Source: Pezicula radicicola (lineage: Eukaryota; Ascomycota; Leotiomycetes; Helotiales; Dermateaceae). From it: DNA of 64,000 bases. The translations under genes were made by a program, and so were the position numbers. The stretch lies in the NCBI GenBank assembly GCA_003008705.1, contig PDUO01000020.1:498817-562816 (forward strand), given 5' to 3'. Of this stretch, positions 1-10,506 are shown in pieces; the stretch's first letter is position 1; each line of letters opens with the position of its first letter. Under the pieces are notes generated by a model. That model made no database searches. It saw only the letters and a list, made by a program, of their open reading frames with translations, and was not told the DNA's origin.

Positions 1-275
1 GCAATGTATATGTTTGTATAGTTTATGGACATGTGCCTCTGTTGATGCTATCAATACAAGTTTCTGTTTCTCGTCTCCCTCGCCATGCAAGAATGCTGAA
101 TGAAGCCAAAGCCAAAGTGTACTGTACACTTAATATGAGTATGTAAAAATCAACCCTTCGCATGCACCAGTTTTATGCTTCTAAACTCCGTCCTTAATAC
201 ACACTTACAATGTCCATAAATTCCGACGCCGTATTTCCGCGCCGTCCCATCCAATTTATACAACCATTTAATAGC
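1..275. other. 3' flank of the HPC2-like gene
   Basis: This stretch lies downstream of the HPC2-like stop codon and probably holds its 3' untranslated region. I see no coding segment, RNA gene or repeat in it. Confidence 0.5.
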
Positions 276-2370
276 CTACTGGTTGAATACCATAGGTGTA
301 GTTCCGATATTTGAAGCTAGAGGCACACCACTGTAGCCATTCGGTGCTGAGGCCAACGTGCCCATCTTCTCTCGTTCGAGCTTTTCTTGTTCCATACGGG
401 CACGATCAGCCTTCGTGATACGGGGTTTGCGCGTGACTGCTCCACCTCGAGAGCCAGGTCCTGCCAAAGGTCTCTGAGCTACTCCTGGTGCATTAGCGTC
501 TGCAGGACGTGCTGCACCAGGGACTCTTCCGCCTCTAGATCCAGGTCCTCCTCGACCAGCTCCGCCACGTCCTCGCCCTCGACCACGCTTTGGTGCACTA
601 GGAAGTAGTTAGTTGTAAGTTCAACGGTATGAAGTGAGTTACATACCTTTCAAGTTCAGGCTTCGCAGTCTCCGGTACAAGTGGACCAGAGTACACAAAG
701 AAGCCATCATTGGCAGCCACAGCCTGTTCCTCCCACTGAAGCTCCGAGTCATCAACGAATCCATCATCTTTGTCATAAAAGTCTTCCTTCATCATTCTCT
801 TTTTGACGACTCTCTTTTCACCCCCATCCGTACCGTTTCGTGCATCGCTCATACCACCCATTTCGACATCATTCTCAGAGTCAGAATCATCATTGGATGC
901 TTCATCACCGCTTTCCTTGTTCCCGTTTCTTTCCAAAGCTGCACCGGCAGCAGCCACCCTAGCAAGTCGTTCACGCTGGGCAGCCAATCGAGGATGCAAA
1001 GCGTCCCATCCGTAACGTTCCTCGGCCATCTTCGTAAAATTGACATATTTGTTACCCTCACCAGGCTGGATTGTGACCTCAAAGCATACTGTGGGAGCTC
1101 TGAACTCAGTTCCGTCCGTTCCACCGAGCTGCATGAGACCAGATCCGGGAAGTGGCGGCGGGGTTGGATACTTCTCCTTCTCTTTTTGCTTCTTGTCTGG
1201 CTTTGGCGATGCTGCCGTAGAAGAGGTAGTCGATTTCTTGGAGATATTTGCAGGCATAGCAGGGGTCGCGGCGGAGATACTGTCCCTCTTCGCTGGCGGT
1301 GCTGCTGCAGCTGCAGGTGGAGGAGCGTTGTAATAGTCGCGAGCTTCAACCATGATTGCAGGGGATGGCGCTAATCGATTTGTAGTTGGTGAAGGTGGGA
1401 TGGAGGTACGACCATCAGGCTGCAATCGGGCTTGCTGCTGATTGAAGAATGATTGAGTCGCAATAGATGGAGAGGCCATTGCTTGATTTGGAGGATCGAC
1501 CAAACTTGAGATAGATGGAGATTCACTAGCTCGGTTTGGCGCGTATGGTGCTTGGGGAGAACCCTGCAAATTGCTGTATGAGTTGTGGGTGACTACAGTT
1601 TCTCTGACAGGGTCGTAATTAGATCTGATAGGATCATAATTCTGCCCGCTAGAACGAACTGGTTGAGGCTGCGATTGAGGCTGAGGCTGAGGCTGAGGTT
1701 GTGACTGTGACTGTGACTGCATTGTTTGCTGAACTTGGGTCTGAGGTTGTGGTTGAGGTGGAGGTGTTGGTTGGGGAGGTGCGGAATTAAAGAATGATGT
1801 TATGGGAATGCCCTCACTATTTCCGTTTTGGGAAGCGAGGGTTAGGTTGGGAGGAACCACAAACTTTGTCTCGGCGGGGCGAATCTCAGTTTCGGATAAC
1901 TTAGGCTGCTTTCCCGACGGTGCGCGACTTTCAGAAGCGTTAGGCGCTTCCGACGTCGTGACTTTTCTCTTACGGGGTCCTGGCGGTGCTGCATTTGGAT
2001 CTTTTGGTTTTCGTGGGGCTCTCTTTCTTGGTGCAACATCTGTGTTGGTTGCTGAACTGCCATCCGGGTTGAGGTGGACTTTCGGCTTCCGGCCGGGCTT
2101 CTTCCGCTCTTTCACTGGGGGGGTAGGAGCGACCGAAGCGGCCGGGGTGGGAGCCTCAACACCAGAAGTATTCACTGTGATACTCCCATTTTGACGCGAA
2201 GCTGTTTCATTTGTGGATTGCTTCGAAATTGATTCCGGCGCTTCAGGGCTGGAACGCGGTGGCGACGAGAGTTCAGGCGACGAACTGTACGAAGGGTCGG
2301 GCCAACCCCTCTTGTCATCTTCCACAACCCCAAGCTCCTCGCGATTAGAAGCCAACTCAGCTTTCGACAT
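276..2370 (-). CDS. hpc2: HIR complex subunit HPC2 / ubinuclein-like histone chaperone protein
   Basis: Two exons on the minus strand, 2370-647 and 597-276, are joined across a 49-nt intron (598-646, GTATGT donor, CCTAG acceptor), giving 681 residues. Nearly all of the protein is low-complexity: AT-hook-like KKPGRKPK and APRKRAPRKPK patches near residues 85-130, a Gln/Pro/Ser run around 200-240, and Pro-rich linkers. The one recognisable domain is the Hpc2-related (ubinuclein) domain at about 523-565, with KEDFYDKDDGFVDDSE followed by a Gly-Phe-Phe-Val-Tyr-Ser-Gly segment. In that family this segment contacts the HIRA/Hir WD40 subunits and histone H3.3, for replication-independent nucleosome assembly in the nucleus. 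The tail after the intron is Arg/Gly-rich and then charged. The ATG at 2370 is used because the frame upstream of it has no ATG. It is divergent from the RPAP1 gene. Confidence 0.85.
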
Positions 2371-3594
2371 GATGCTAATAATCAATCAAACCATATGCGA
2401 TTCAGATTAACGATTGGCTTTCATGGGTTACTGCAAGATGTTTCGAATGTTCCAGGTAGCGCGAGATGGCTGTATTGTGTCGGCGTTGGTGGAAACGTGA
2501 CAGCAAACACCTTTTTCTGGCCAAGTTGTGAATAGCTTCAAGTCCTGACACGACGATGCGAAATAGAAATCGGCGCCTGTTGAGATGGCTTGGCGTGTTA
2601 TCGAGCTTAGTATGGTCGCTTGAACAAGCTTGGAATTATTAGGATCGAATGAAGGTATTTTGAGATGGAAGTCGATGGGAAATGATGTGATATTTGATGA
2701 AATGCGTTAAATCGCACGCATTCAGAAGTTGTGGAGTTGAAAGAAAGATGAAAGGGAAATGGGCGTGGGGAGTTGCTTCATATGCAGAAAAATAAAGTGA
2801 GCAGAGGCACGTATGCGACGGAGAATTAAGCTAGCAGATGCTGTCAATTTATGGACCTTAGCACCTTACGAGGGCTAGAAAGAGCGTTAGACAACCGCGC
2901 CCAAAAGTCATTATTTGCCTGGGTCAGTCTCCGCAGAAGTGAGCACACTTCGCTTTTTCAAAGGGTGCGCGAAGGGTGAAGGGGGGGTCTGTGACTAAGT
3001 GAATGGGTGAGAGCCCTTGGGTCCTTGGGATTGGAACATAGTGCTGGGCTCCCCTCTCTTGTTGGTAAAAGGCAATAAAAGAATGTGACATCCGAGAGCT
3101 GCCATGCTTCAGGAGATGATCCAGCAGTCCAATTGGGAGTCGAGTCGTTAGGAAGTGCAGAGCCGTCTCCGAAGGGGAGAAGGACGATGACGGGCCCCTT
3201 TCAGCGCTCTTCTTTTGATATTGACTCTCTAAAGTCGCCAATGCTATCTTTTTCTCATCTGTATCTGTAGACAAATTGAAAATCATGTAGATGCAGTGCA
3301 AGTCAAATAATTCGATGGTTGTAGAATTGTTGTTTGCTAGGTAGGTGTGAGTTAAGGTAATTGCCATTACTCGAGAGGTCGTTCCCGTTCCATGTACAGT
3401 ACGGTAGATCAAGATTGGAGAGGCTGACTGATGGGCTCGCTTAGGCAGTCTCTAAGTTTACGTGCATCCCACTAGCTAAACCTTAAATGGGAAGGCTGTC
3501 GAAAAAGTTTCCGAGAACATCTTCAAACCAAAAACACCTGCTTTTCTCGTTACATTTACATTTAATCAACCCCTCAACCACAGCGCTGTTAATT
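2371..3594. promoter_or_regulatory. Divergent intergenic region, HPC2 / RPAP1
   Basis: About 1.2 kb separates the start codons of two divergent transcription-related genes, so it should hold both promoters and 5' leaders. An ATG at 3487 is in frame with RPAP1 without an intervening stop, but the codons between read like a leader. Open frames here are short and have no recognisable domain. Confidence 0.45.
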
Positions 3595-4920
3595 ATGGAT
3601 GGTCTACGCGGTCAAAGATTTGTCGTCGATTTATCCGATGATGAAGATGAGACGGGCTCAGATTCTCGCCTTCCATCTAGCCAGATTCCTTCCGTCGGCT
3701 CCGCCTTCGTTGGCGACATCAAGGAACGCTCAACAGCGCCGCCTACTGCCCCAAAGCTGAAGAGCACCAGTACTGGTTTTCCTGAACACAAGAAACGCAC
3801 CAGAATCTCGGCTTTCAAGCAGCAAAGGACTGGCATTGCAAATGCAGCTTCTACTGGGTCTACAGCGCCATCTCTCAGCGCTGCGCCCCCAACTAATTCA
3901 AGCACACTGACACAGAAAGGTTCCAGCCTCGAAGAGACTGAGCGGCAGAAGATCGATCGCGAAAACAAACTGAGATTGGCATCGATGTCCGAAGAAGAAA
4001 TCGAACAAGAGCGACAAGAATTATTGGCAGGGCTGAATCCGTCACTGATTGAAAGATTCTTAAAGAGAGCAAATCTCGATGAGGGTCGCGGAGATACCCT
4101 TGATACAGAACAGCCGATTAATGCGATATACGAACCCGATCCTCGAGGCAAATCAGAACAAGAAAATGTGGTGCCTGTACCGAAACCATCAGGCAGATCC
4201 GTGGCTGCAACAAAATCAGTTTCATTCGCAGACGACGATGAGCCCGCAGAACCTATAGATCTTAAACCTCTATCCAAACCATCTGGAGAATCGCTTCCCG
4301 ACCTCCTTTCCCAGCCAGAAATTCATTTTCCCAATGCCCCTTCAGCGCCCGAACTCGACCCATCTGACCCCTCATTCCTCGAAAATCTGCATACAAAGTA
4401 TTTTCCAACTCTGCCTGCAGACCCGTCGAAGCTAGCGTGGATGGCCCCTATCCCTACACATGGTTCTGTAGCAGATCAAGAATCACCCTATTACCCGGCT
4501 CACGAGAGTTTGCCAGCATCAGCACTCCGCTTCGATTTCCGCGGCGCGCTCTTACCACCACGGATCTCGAGAGCCATGCCGAGCAATAAGGGTCTGCATC
4601 ACCATGGGGAGGCACCAGAAGCAGCCGGATACACTGTTCCTGAACTTGCAAGGTTGGCAAGGTCCGCCTTCCCAGCACAACGCTGTGTTGCATTTCAAAC
4701 TATTGGGAGGCTACTATACAGATTAGGGAGGAACGAGTGGGGAGACGAAGATAGTGAGATTTCGAAGGGCTTGTGGAAGTGTGTGGAGGAAGGGAAGATT
4801 ATTCAAACGTTGGAAGAGGCAGCTAGTGCTGAGGGAGGTCATCAGGGGAGTAAGGTTTATGCTGTCGAAGCCGTATGGCTTTGGCAGAAGGGCGGCGGTA
4901 AAATCTGGAAAGCCTCATGA
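3595..4920 (+). CDS. rba50: RNA polymerase II-associated protein 1 (RPAP1 / Rba50 family)
   Basis: A single exon encodes 441 residues, close to the length of yeast Rba50. Two family signatures are visible. The RPAP1 N-terminal motif is at about residues 115-160 (MSEEEIEQERQELLAGLNPS, then LIERFLKR). The RPAP1 C-terminal domain is at about 309-378 (LRFDFRGALLPP, then a Leu-Ala-Arg-rich segment ending TIGRLLYRLG). Between them the chain is Pro/Ser-rich and acidic. In yeast and animals this family helps assemble RNA polymerase II and move it into the nucleus, bridging Rpb2- and Rpb3-containing subassemblies. I chose the ATG at 3595 (MDGLRGQ) over the in-frame ATG at 3487, because the 36 extra residues do not resemble protein and include pyrimidine-rich leader sequence. 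The N-terminus starts with an acidic Asp/Glu cluster. Confidence 0.88.
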   Translation: MDGLRGQRFVVDLSDDEDETGSDSRLPSSQIPSVGSAFVGDIKERSTAPPTAPKLKSTSTGFPEHKKRTRISAFKQQRTGIANAASTGSTAPSLSAAPPTNSSTLTQKGSSLEETERQKIDRENKLRLASMSEEEIEQERQELLAGLNPSLIERFLKRANLDEGRGDTLDTEQPINAIYEPDPRGKSEQENVVPVPKPSGRSVAATKSVSFADDDEPAEPIDLKPLSKPSGESLPDLLSQPEIHFPNAPSAPELDPSDPSFLENLHTKYFPTLPADPSKLAWMAPIPTHGSVADQESPYYPAHESLPASALRFDFRGALLPPRISRAMPSNKGLHHHGEAPEAAGYTVPELARLARSAFPAQRCVAFQTIGRLLYRLGRNEWGDEDSEISKGLWKCVEEGKIIQTLEEAASAEGGHQGSKVYAVEAVWLWQKGGGKIWKAS

Positions 4921-7900
4921 AGAGATCAGACCACCCGCTCCGAGAAGGAATATCAAACTGCTGTAAGTGATTAATTTTTTTCAGTCATGGTCAAATCAGA
5001 AGGGAACAACGTTTGCGGTGATGACACAATTCGATGCCTAGGAGAATGACTCTGACTTTATGTTGTTCTTCAATTTTGGCTCAATTCTCTTCGAGAAGAC
5101 TACAACGGTATCTGAGCAACCAAAAATCAAATATTTCGTTTTACATGAGCTGCGTTATCAAGTAAGCATTGCTAACGCTTTCAATTATTCCAGACACGTA
5201 AGATTATTCACAATTGCATCCTATCTACGATGGCATGCGGAGCACGGATTTCACAGTACGAAAGTCCCATGCCTCTTAACTGGAAGGGAAAAAAAGGTAT
5301 AGAGCCCCATGGATTTTAAGGTAGATCCAGGGCCTCCATCAATTGGTATTTATCCGTCACAAATTCAAGAAGCACAGAAATATGGATGTCTAAAATGCAT
5401 TCTATGCGCCTACAGGCCCACGAGGAGGGGGTTTTGGTCAAATGTCAACACACTTTGCTTAAGCTTTTTAAAGCAATTCGAGATGTCCCGTATCTAGCAG
5501 CTTGCATAAACGCAATACCTTTTAAGCCATTGGTTTAGTTTAAGTGACTTAAGCCTAGGTTGGCTGGGGGAAATAATCGTAGCTGCTCTTAGCCGTCTTC
5601 TTTACAACCGTAATGCTTTTTAGGATCTTCAGTGTAGTTCCTAATCTACAATAGCCTTGCATGGCAATATGGAAGGTGGGTGCTCCCTAAACGCAGGAAA
5701 ATAATCAATAATCACTGTTCTAAATCACGTTGGCTTACTATTATTTCTTTTCTCTTGTCCTATATCCGTGATAAAACAACAAGAACAAGCTTAGATTATA
5801 GCTAAAGAGGCGGGGAGATTCAAGAAGACTACCGCCAATTATCCCTCAGTTCGTTAGTTGCGCCCCTCACAGACCACTGGGACGTGCACGCCAAAACTTA
5901 TACACTTTTTAGTGGTAAAATTCTCGGGGTGTCGAATCCCTGTACGAAGTCACAACTAACGAAGGGATAATCAATTTAATTATTGTAGCACTTGACGCTT
6001 TAACATTCCATTTGCGGTTAGCGTAAAGTAGTTTACTAGAAATGGCTTCTTATACTATTCCTAGAAGAAACTAAAGCAGAAATAAAGCAAGAGCTTCAGA
6101 GGTTCCTAATATGATTCCGCAAAATTATTCGGATTCTAAGGTCAATAAAGACAAAGAGCCAAGTGAACTAACTCAGTTACCAACCACAGGCACAGACGTC
6201 GAAAACACGGGATGAACCAACGCTGACAAAATTACAAAGCCTACAAAACAAAGCAAAATAACACCCACTATTACCAATCACACCAAACAAAGTAAACCCC
6301 CAAACAAAGCACTTAACCCTATATCCCCAAATATGATCTAAAAATATTAGGCGATGACAACAACTCGTGTCGTAGCAACGTTTATTTTAGCCGCCGAGAA
6401 GGGGCTGGAGATAAACTGGGTCGAGGATTGGAAGTTTGTTTTAGTTTTGAAGTTTTGGATTTGCTTTTGTTTGTTTGTAGGTGTAGTAGGGTGCTTTGTG
6501 TAGGAAGGGTACTAGATTAAACCATTTGTAACCTTTATCCTCTTGTTCGTAGTTGTCGAACCAAAATGTATTTGTTGGTTTAGGAAGGAAGAGAGAGGTC
6601 ACTACTTAGAGAGGCTTTAGAAGTTGTTAACCATAAATCTTCGTTTCAATTATATACTCAAGAAACCCTGTTCAAGGAAGCCTCCAAGAACAAAAAGAGA
6701 AAGTACTGGACAACGAGAGTATGGCCAAAACTGCTCTACTCGCTACTATATAACACCCGTTCCCACTTTCTATTTCTAACATTAGGATACTCAAATCTTC
6801 ATTCCTAGATTTGACTTGGCGATTAGTACAAGAAGACTTACTGTTGTCAAGTGAAAGACTATTGTCACTGTACCTTAATCTACCCTTTTCTTTAATCTAA
6901 GCTTCGGATATATCAAAATACAGATTTATTGGCGTTAGGAAACCTACCTTCGTGGCAAGCAGGGCTTGCTTGGGGATTTCTATAAGGGCCGAGGTAATTA
7001 GTATTATTGACTTTAATAGTCTTCAACCATTTATTTCGCTGAAGTATTGAATTGAGGTTTGCTTAGGTATATAGCTCGTATAAGGTGTGATAAAGAGTGT
7101 TAACCTATACACTTCAAGTAGGTAAAATTGATTTCGGTCTTAATAGAAAGGAATCTAGGTAACTGACTTGTCATAAGTAACTCACTTTCCCATAATGCTG
7201 CAATGTACATGCTTTAATCTCCCCACATCCTACAATTTTCCCAAAACCAAAAGTTCCCAAGACTACAACATTGCAACACTACGTGCTCCCATACCTGCCA
7301 ATTTCCAAAACATAGGTTAACAGAAACAAAAAAAGCCATAAAGAATCACCAGAATTAAAGAGTCTTAGAAAATAAGGTTCCTAAGATGAAGTAGAAGTAA
7401 AGTATATTCTCTCATATGCTAAGGCCGAATCAAAAGCAGCAGAAAGCCATCTAAAATATTATCTATCGTCAGAGTAGAAATGATTCACTATCTCTCTCAA
7501 CTCGAATCAGAACATACTACCTCCGCACAAGGAAGCTTTCATATCCATTTCCAAATTCAATTCGACTATTAATATTCTCGCAACGCGACTTGTACCTATA
7601 CAACGACTTCTAAGTGCACACCAAATCAAACTCGAGCTGCCATCTCATGTCCCTCGAATCATTTATTGTGTTAAACAATAGCAGTCTGGTTTTTGAGGTT
7701 TTTATTGTGTAAGTTCCTTATTGCTCCTACTGATTTTCTCAGATTGACTGCCTTGAAAACTCACAGTACTAGAGAGCTACTGTGCTGGAAATCTTTGGTC
7801 TTGAAAATGTAGCCTTGGAAGTTCGTATGAAGCAGTAAAGAATGAAAAATATGGTCACCACTTAATCGGCAAGTAATTTGCATCCGTAATACGAGTCTTC

Positions 7901-8553
7901 TTTTTCCATTTTCATTTCTGATAGATACATAAAATTTCCATGATAAAAGCATTTCTTCTCATGACTCCTCAACACCTGGCATAAGTAACCCATAGATAGC
8001 TGGTATCAGTGCGCTGCGCTCCCGGCTCAAGATCCAAAGTGAGATATCGTGTCCATCGCCAACTCCTAAAAACGAAGAAGGGAACTGCAACGCCGTGAAC
8101 TGGGGATGTTGTAAAAAAAAAGCCAAACATGCCGTCACCAAGCCAGGTCTTGGGAGGCTCCGTTAAATATAGGAAAAGTAATTATTAAGGGCCATATATA
8201 ATTGTCCTGCTTCCTACGTGAATGTGTGCCTGAAGTCATTTCTGTGACTGGCACTTTCTTAGGATAAATTTCATCGAGACCATTTAGTTGCCACATATGT
8301 AGCCGTATTAGGGGGTATTGTACAGAACGACTTTCCCCTAGGAAGCTTATTTTTATTAGACGGCTATCAATGACCAGCTGAATTAAGGGTAAGAATAGAC
8401 CCAGCAAGGCATGATAGCAGTTGCTAGATGCTGCGCTCAACGAAGTTCAAGAACAGAATCTTGCTCGCTTTTCTAGGACGTACTCCACAGTCCGCGACAA
8501 ACTCTCTGCAGAAGATATAGAGTGGCTGGACCGAACCTTGCCCAACGAGGCTG
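4921..8553. other. Gene-poor, AT-leaning region
   Basis: About 3.6 kb without a gene I can support. Open frames are short, the sequence is AT-leaning with runs of A and T, and it looks like decayed repeat DNA. The only clear structure is the inverted-repeat element at 5838-5971. A segment at 6355-6400 shares two words with 35100-35126. Confidence 0.5.
5838..5971. repeat. 134-bp inverted-repeat element with a tRNA-Gly-like core
   Basis: The left arm (5838-5860) and the reverse complement of the right arm (5953-5971) both read ATTATCCC and TTCGTTAGTTG. The left arm has 4 extra bases between the two blocks. Inside, 5907-5920 reads TTTAGTGGTAAAAT, identical to the D-arm (A box) of fungal tRNA-Gly. 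It is followed at 5929-5940 by GTGTCGAATCCC, which resembles a T-arm (B box). The anticodon arm is missing, so this is not a working tRNA. It may be a SINE-like or MITE-like element, or a tRNA relic. Confidence 0.45.
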
Positions 8554-9904
8554 TTATTGGGACCCAGAGGGCATCACCGCGAATGCGTCTTCAGTGGCAA
8601 AAGGGTCATCATTAATGAAGTTGTCCCAATTCACTGCCACATCCGAACCAGTCTGTTCATCGGCAAAGTAATCATGACCATTGGCAGTGATGCTATCCTC
8701 AAATTTGAAGGTTGGGGTATGCTGGTTCGTGTGAGGGTGTTGTGATCCAAAGGTCGAATTTAGACCAATGTTCGCACCGTTTGAATCGGAAGTCTGTGGC
8801 AGTCTAATGTTTTGATCCTTCAAGTCAATAGTTTGTGATGACTGGAAACCCATATTTGGAACAGGCCCACCCATCATGGAATTGTTGTTCCACGTGAAGA
8901 AGTCGTTAAAGTTCTGCGGTGGTTGGGTGGTGAGAGGATAGATATCTGGAGTACCAATTAAGGATGGTGTTTGTGTGTTGGAGACATTTGCCGTCTGCGT
9001 GTGCTGTTGAATGTTCATCTGAGAAAAGGTGCCTTGAGCGAAGGATGGCCTGCTCATAGTTGCCGGTCCAGGGGTGCTGGACGGTGGGGCTGAAGCTACG
9101 GGCATGGACATGCGTCGGTCGGTAATCGTTGCAGGACTATTAACCTTTGACGAGGCACTGTGCTCGGCGGGTATGTGTATCGAAGATGACCGCTGATGCT
9201 GATGCTGATGTGAATGTTGCATTCCGCGAGATGGAGGATATGGGGCATGTCGGTGGTAGGGGCTGTTCTGTTGAATTTGTTGCTGCATTGGTCTTTGCAT
9301 CTGCTGCTGTTGCTGTTGCATTATCATTTGCTGCTGCTGCATCGTCTGTTGCTGTTGGCCTTGGAATCCTTGGAGTCCCGGCATCGGTGAGGGGTACATT
9401 GACTGGTTGAAGCCATACGGATCGATATTATACATCTGGTTGGCGTTGCTCATCTGGTTGAAATTGCTCATCTGGTTGGCACTGGTAAGTGCATTTGCGA
9501 CTTGGTTCCTTATTCCCGCATTGGCAGCCAGATACGCTATGAGTCTGTCGTTGAACACTGGCGAATTGGTCTGCAGGCTCGAGTTGAGCAGATACTGACG
9601 GTACCTAGATGGCATATCATCCTCTTCCTCTTCGTACATCTCTTCGTTTATAACATCCTGCTCCGTTACTCGCAATCCTCGGCCGGTACGCTTCTTGTGG
9701 ATCTCCGATGCCCTCCTTGCTGATTCTACTCTGGCCTCTATACTCCTGTCGCTTCTCCTTGATGCAGCGATATAGGCTCGCTCTTGGTTTTCTTCATGAG
9801 TACGCTCGGTCTATATACTGTTAGTCTATGTGCAGCAAGCCGGGTGGGCTGTGAATGTATCGTGCCTTTTGGACCTTGGAGGGCGGTATTCTTATTGGAG
9901 GCAT
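8554..9904 (-). CDS. Gln-rich conserved fungal protein with a basic RRASEIHKKRTGR block
   Basis: Exon 1 (9904-9875, ten codons) and exon 2 (9810-8554) are separated by a 64-nt intron. Its donor is GTCC and its acceptor TATATAG, preceded by a GACTAAC branch site. The product has 428 residues. Residues 18-80 form the conserved part: a helix rich in Glu/Arg (ENQERAYIAASRRSDRSIEA), then RRASEIHKKRTGRGLRVTEQ, then NEEMYEEEEDD. I associate this segment with a family of uncharacterised filamentous-ascomycete proteins, from memory. The rest is low-complexity, with poly-Gln around 160-190, His/Gln repeats and Asn/Ser/Thr-rich stretches. It ends in an acidic, aromatic tail (WDNFINDDPFATEDAF) that resembles an activation domain. 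No zinc cluster, bZIP leucine repeat or homeodomain is visible. A transcriptional co-regulator is plausible but is inference only. Confidence 0.7.
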
Positions 9905-10336
9905 TGTATCGCAACCGGAGGGAATCTCAAGGTCGAGAGTCGCAATACACCAAATGTAGAATGGAAACTTGTTTGGTACTACAGCAAGCAATTGCTTTGG
10001 TTAAGGGATTACTGGAAGGTTTGGAACTGTCTGAAGGATGTCGTAGAATGAAGCGATGTATGTTTGAAAGGGACTGGGATTCTTGATCGGACGCCGACGT
10101 GAGAAGAGAGTGCTCGATTATTACTTGATGGATGGGTAAGATTGTTGAGATGATGCAAGACTGTCGGGATTGAGTTCTGCTTGTTGGATGTAGAACAGAG
10201 AATAAGAACAGGTTGCGAGGGACGCTGGTAGTTAATTCTGAGTGATGTTTGGGCGGGCGTTTCAATCCAGATTTGAAGCTTTGCGCATGGGTATCTTCAA
10301 TCGCAGAAAACAAGCGAAAGCGCACTGATCAACCCC

Positions 10337-10366
10337 GAGGAGGAGGAGGAGGAGGAGGAGGAGGAG
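10337..10366. repeat. Trinucleotide microsatellite (GAG)10
   Basis: Ten uninterrupted GAG units lie about 430 bp upstream of the start codon of the Gln-rich gene. No open frame around it looks like a real gene. Confidence 0.9.
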
Positions 10367-10470
10367 TTGGAGTTCCGTCGGCAAGAACGGATCTCATTGG
10401 TGTGTGGGGGTCGTCGGTCTTTGATTTTGCTGGTATTATTAACGTTATTATGAAATAATAACAACAATAA

Positions 10471-10506
10471 CCATAACCATAACCATAACCATAACCATAA
10501 CCATAA
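10471..10506. repeat. Hexanucleotide microsatellite (CCATAA)6
   Basis: Six perfect CCATAA units. On the other strand the unit is TTATGG, one base from the telomeric TTAGGG hexamer. It lies upstream of the Gln-rich gene. Confidence 0.9.

Noticed and set aside
2924..3412. 162-codon minus-strand frame in the HPC2/RPAP1 intergenic region
   Set aside because: It has no recognisable domain and lies in the shared promoter region. Length alone does not support a gene.
8421..8615. Plus-strand open frame with a helical, protein-like stretch (LNEVQEQNLARFSRTYSTV and on)
   Set aside because: It has no clear start, overlaps the end of the Gln-rich gene on the other strand, and has no identified partner exon. 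It could be a gene relic but cannot be supported.
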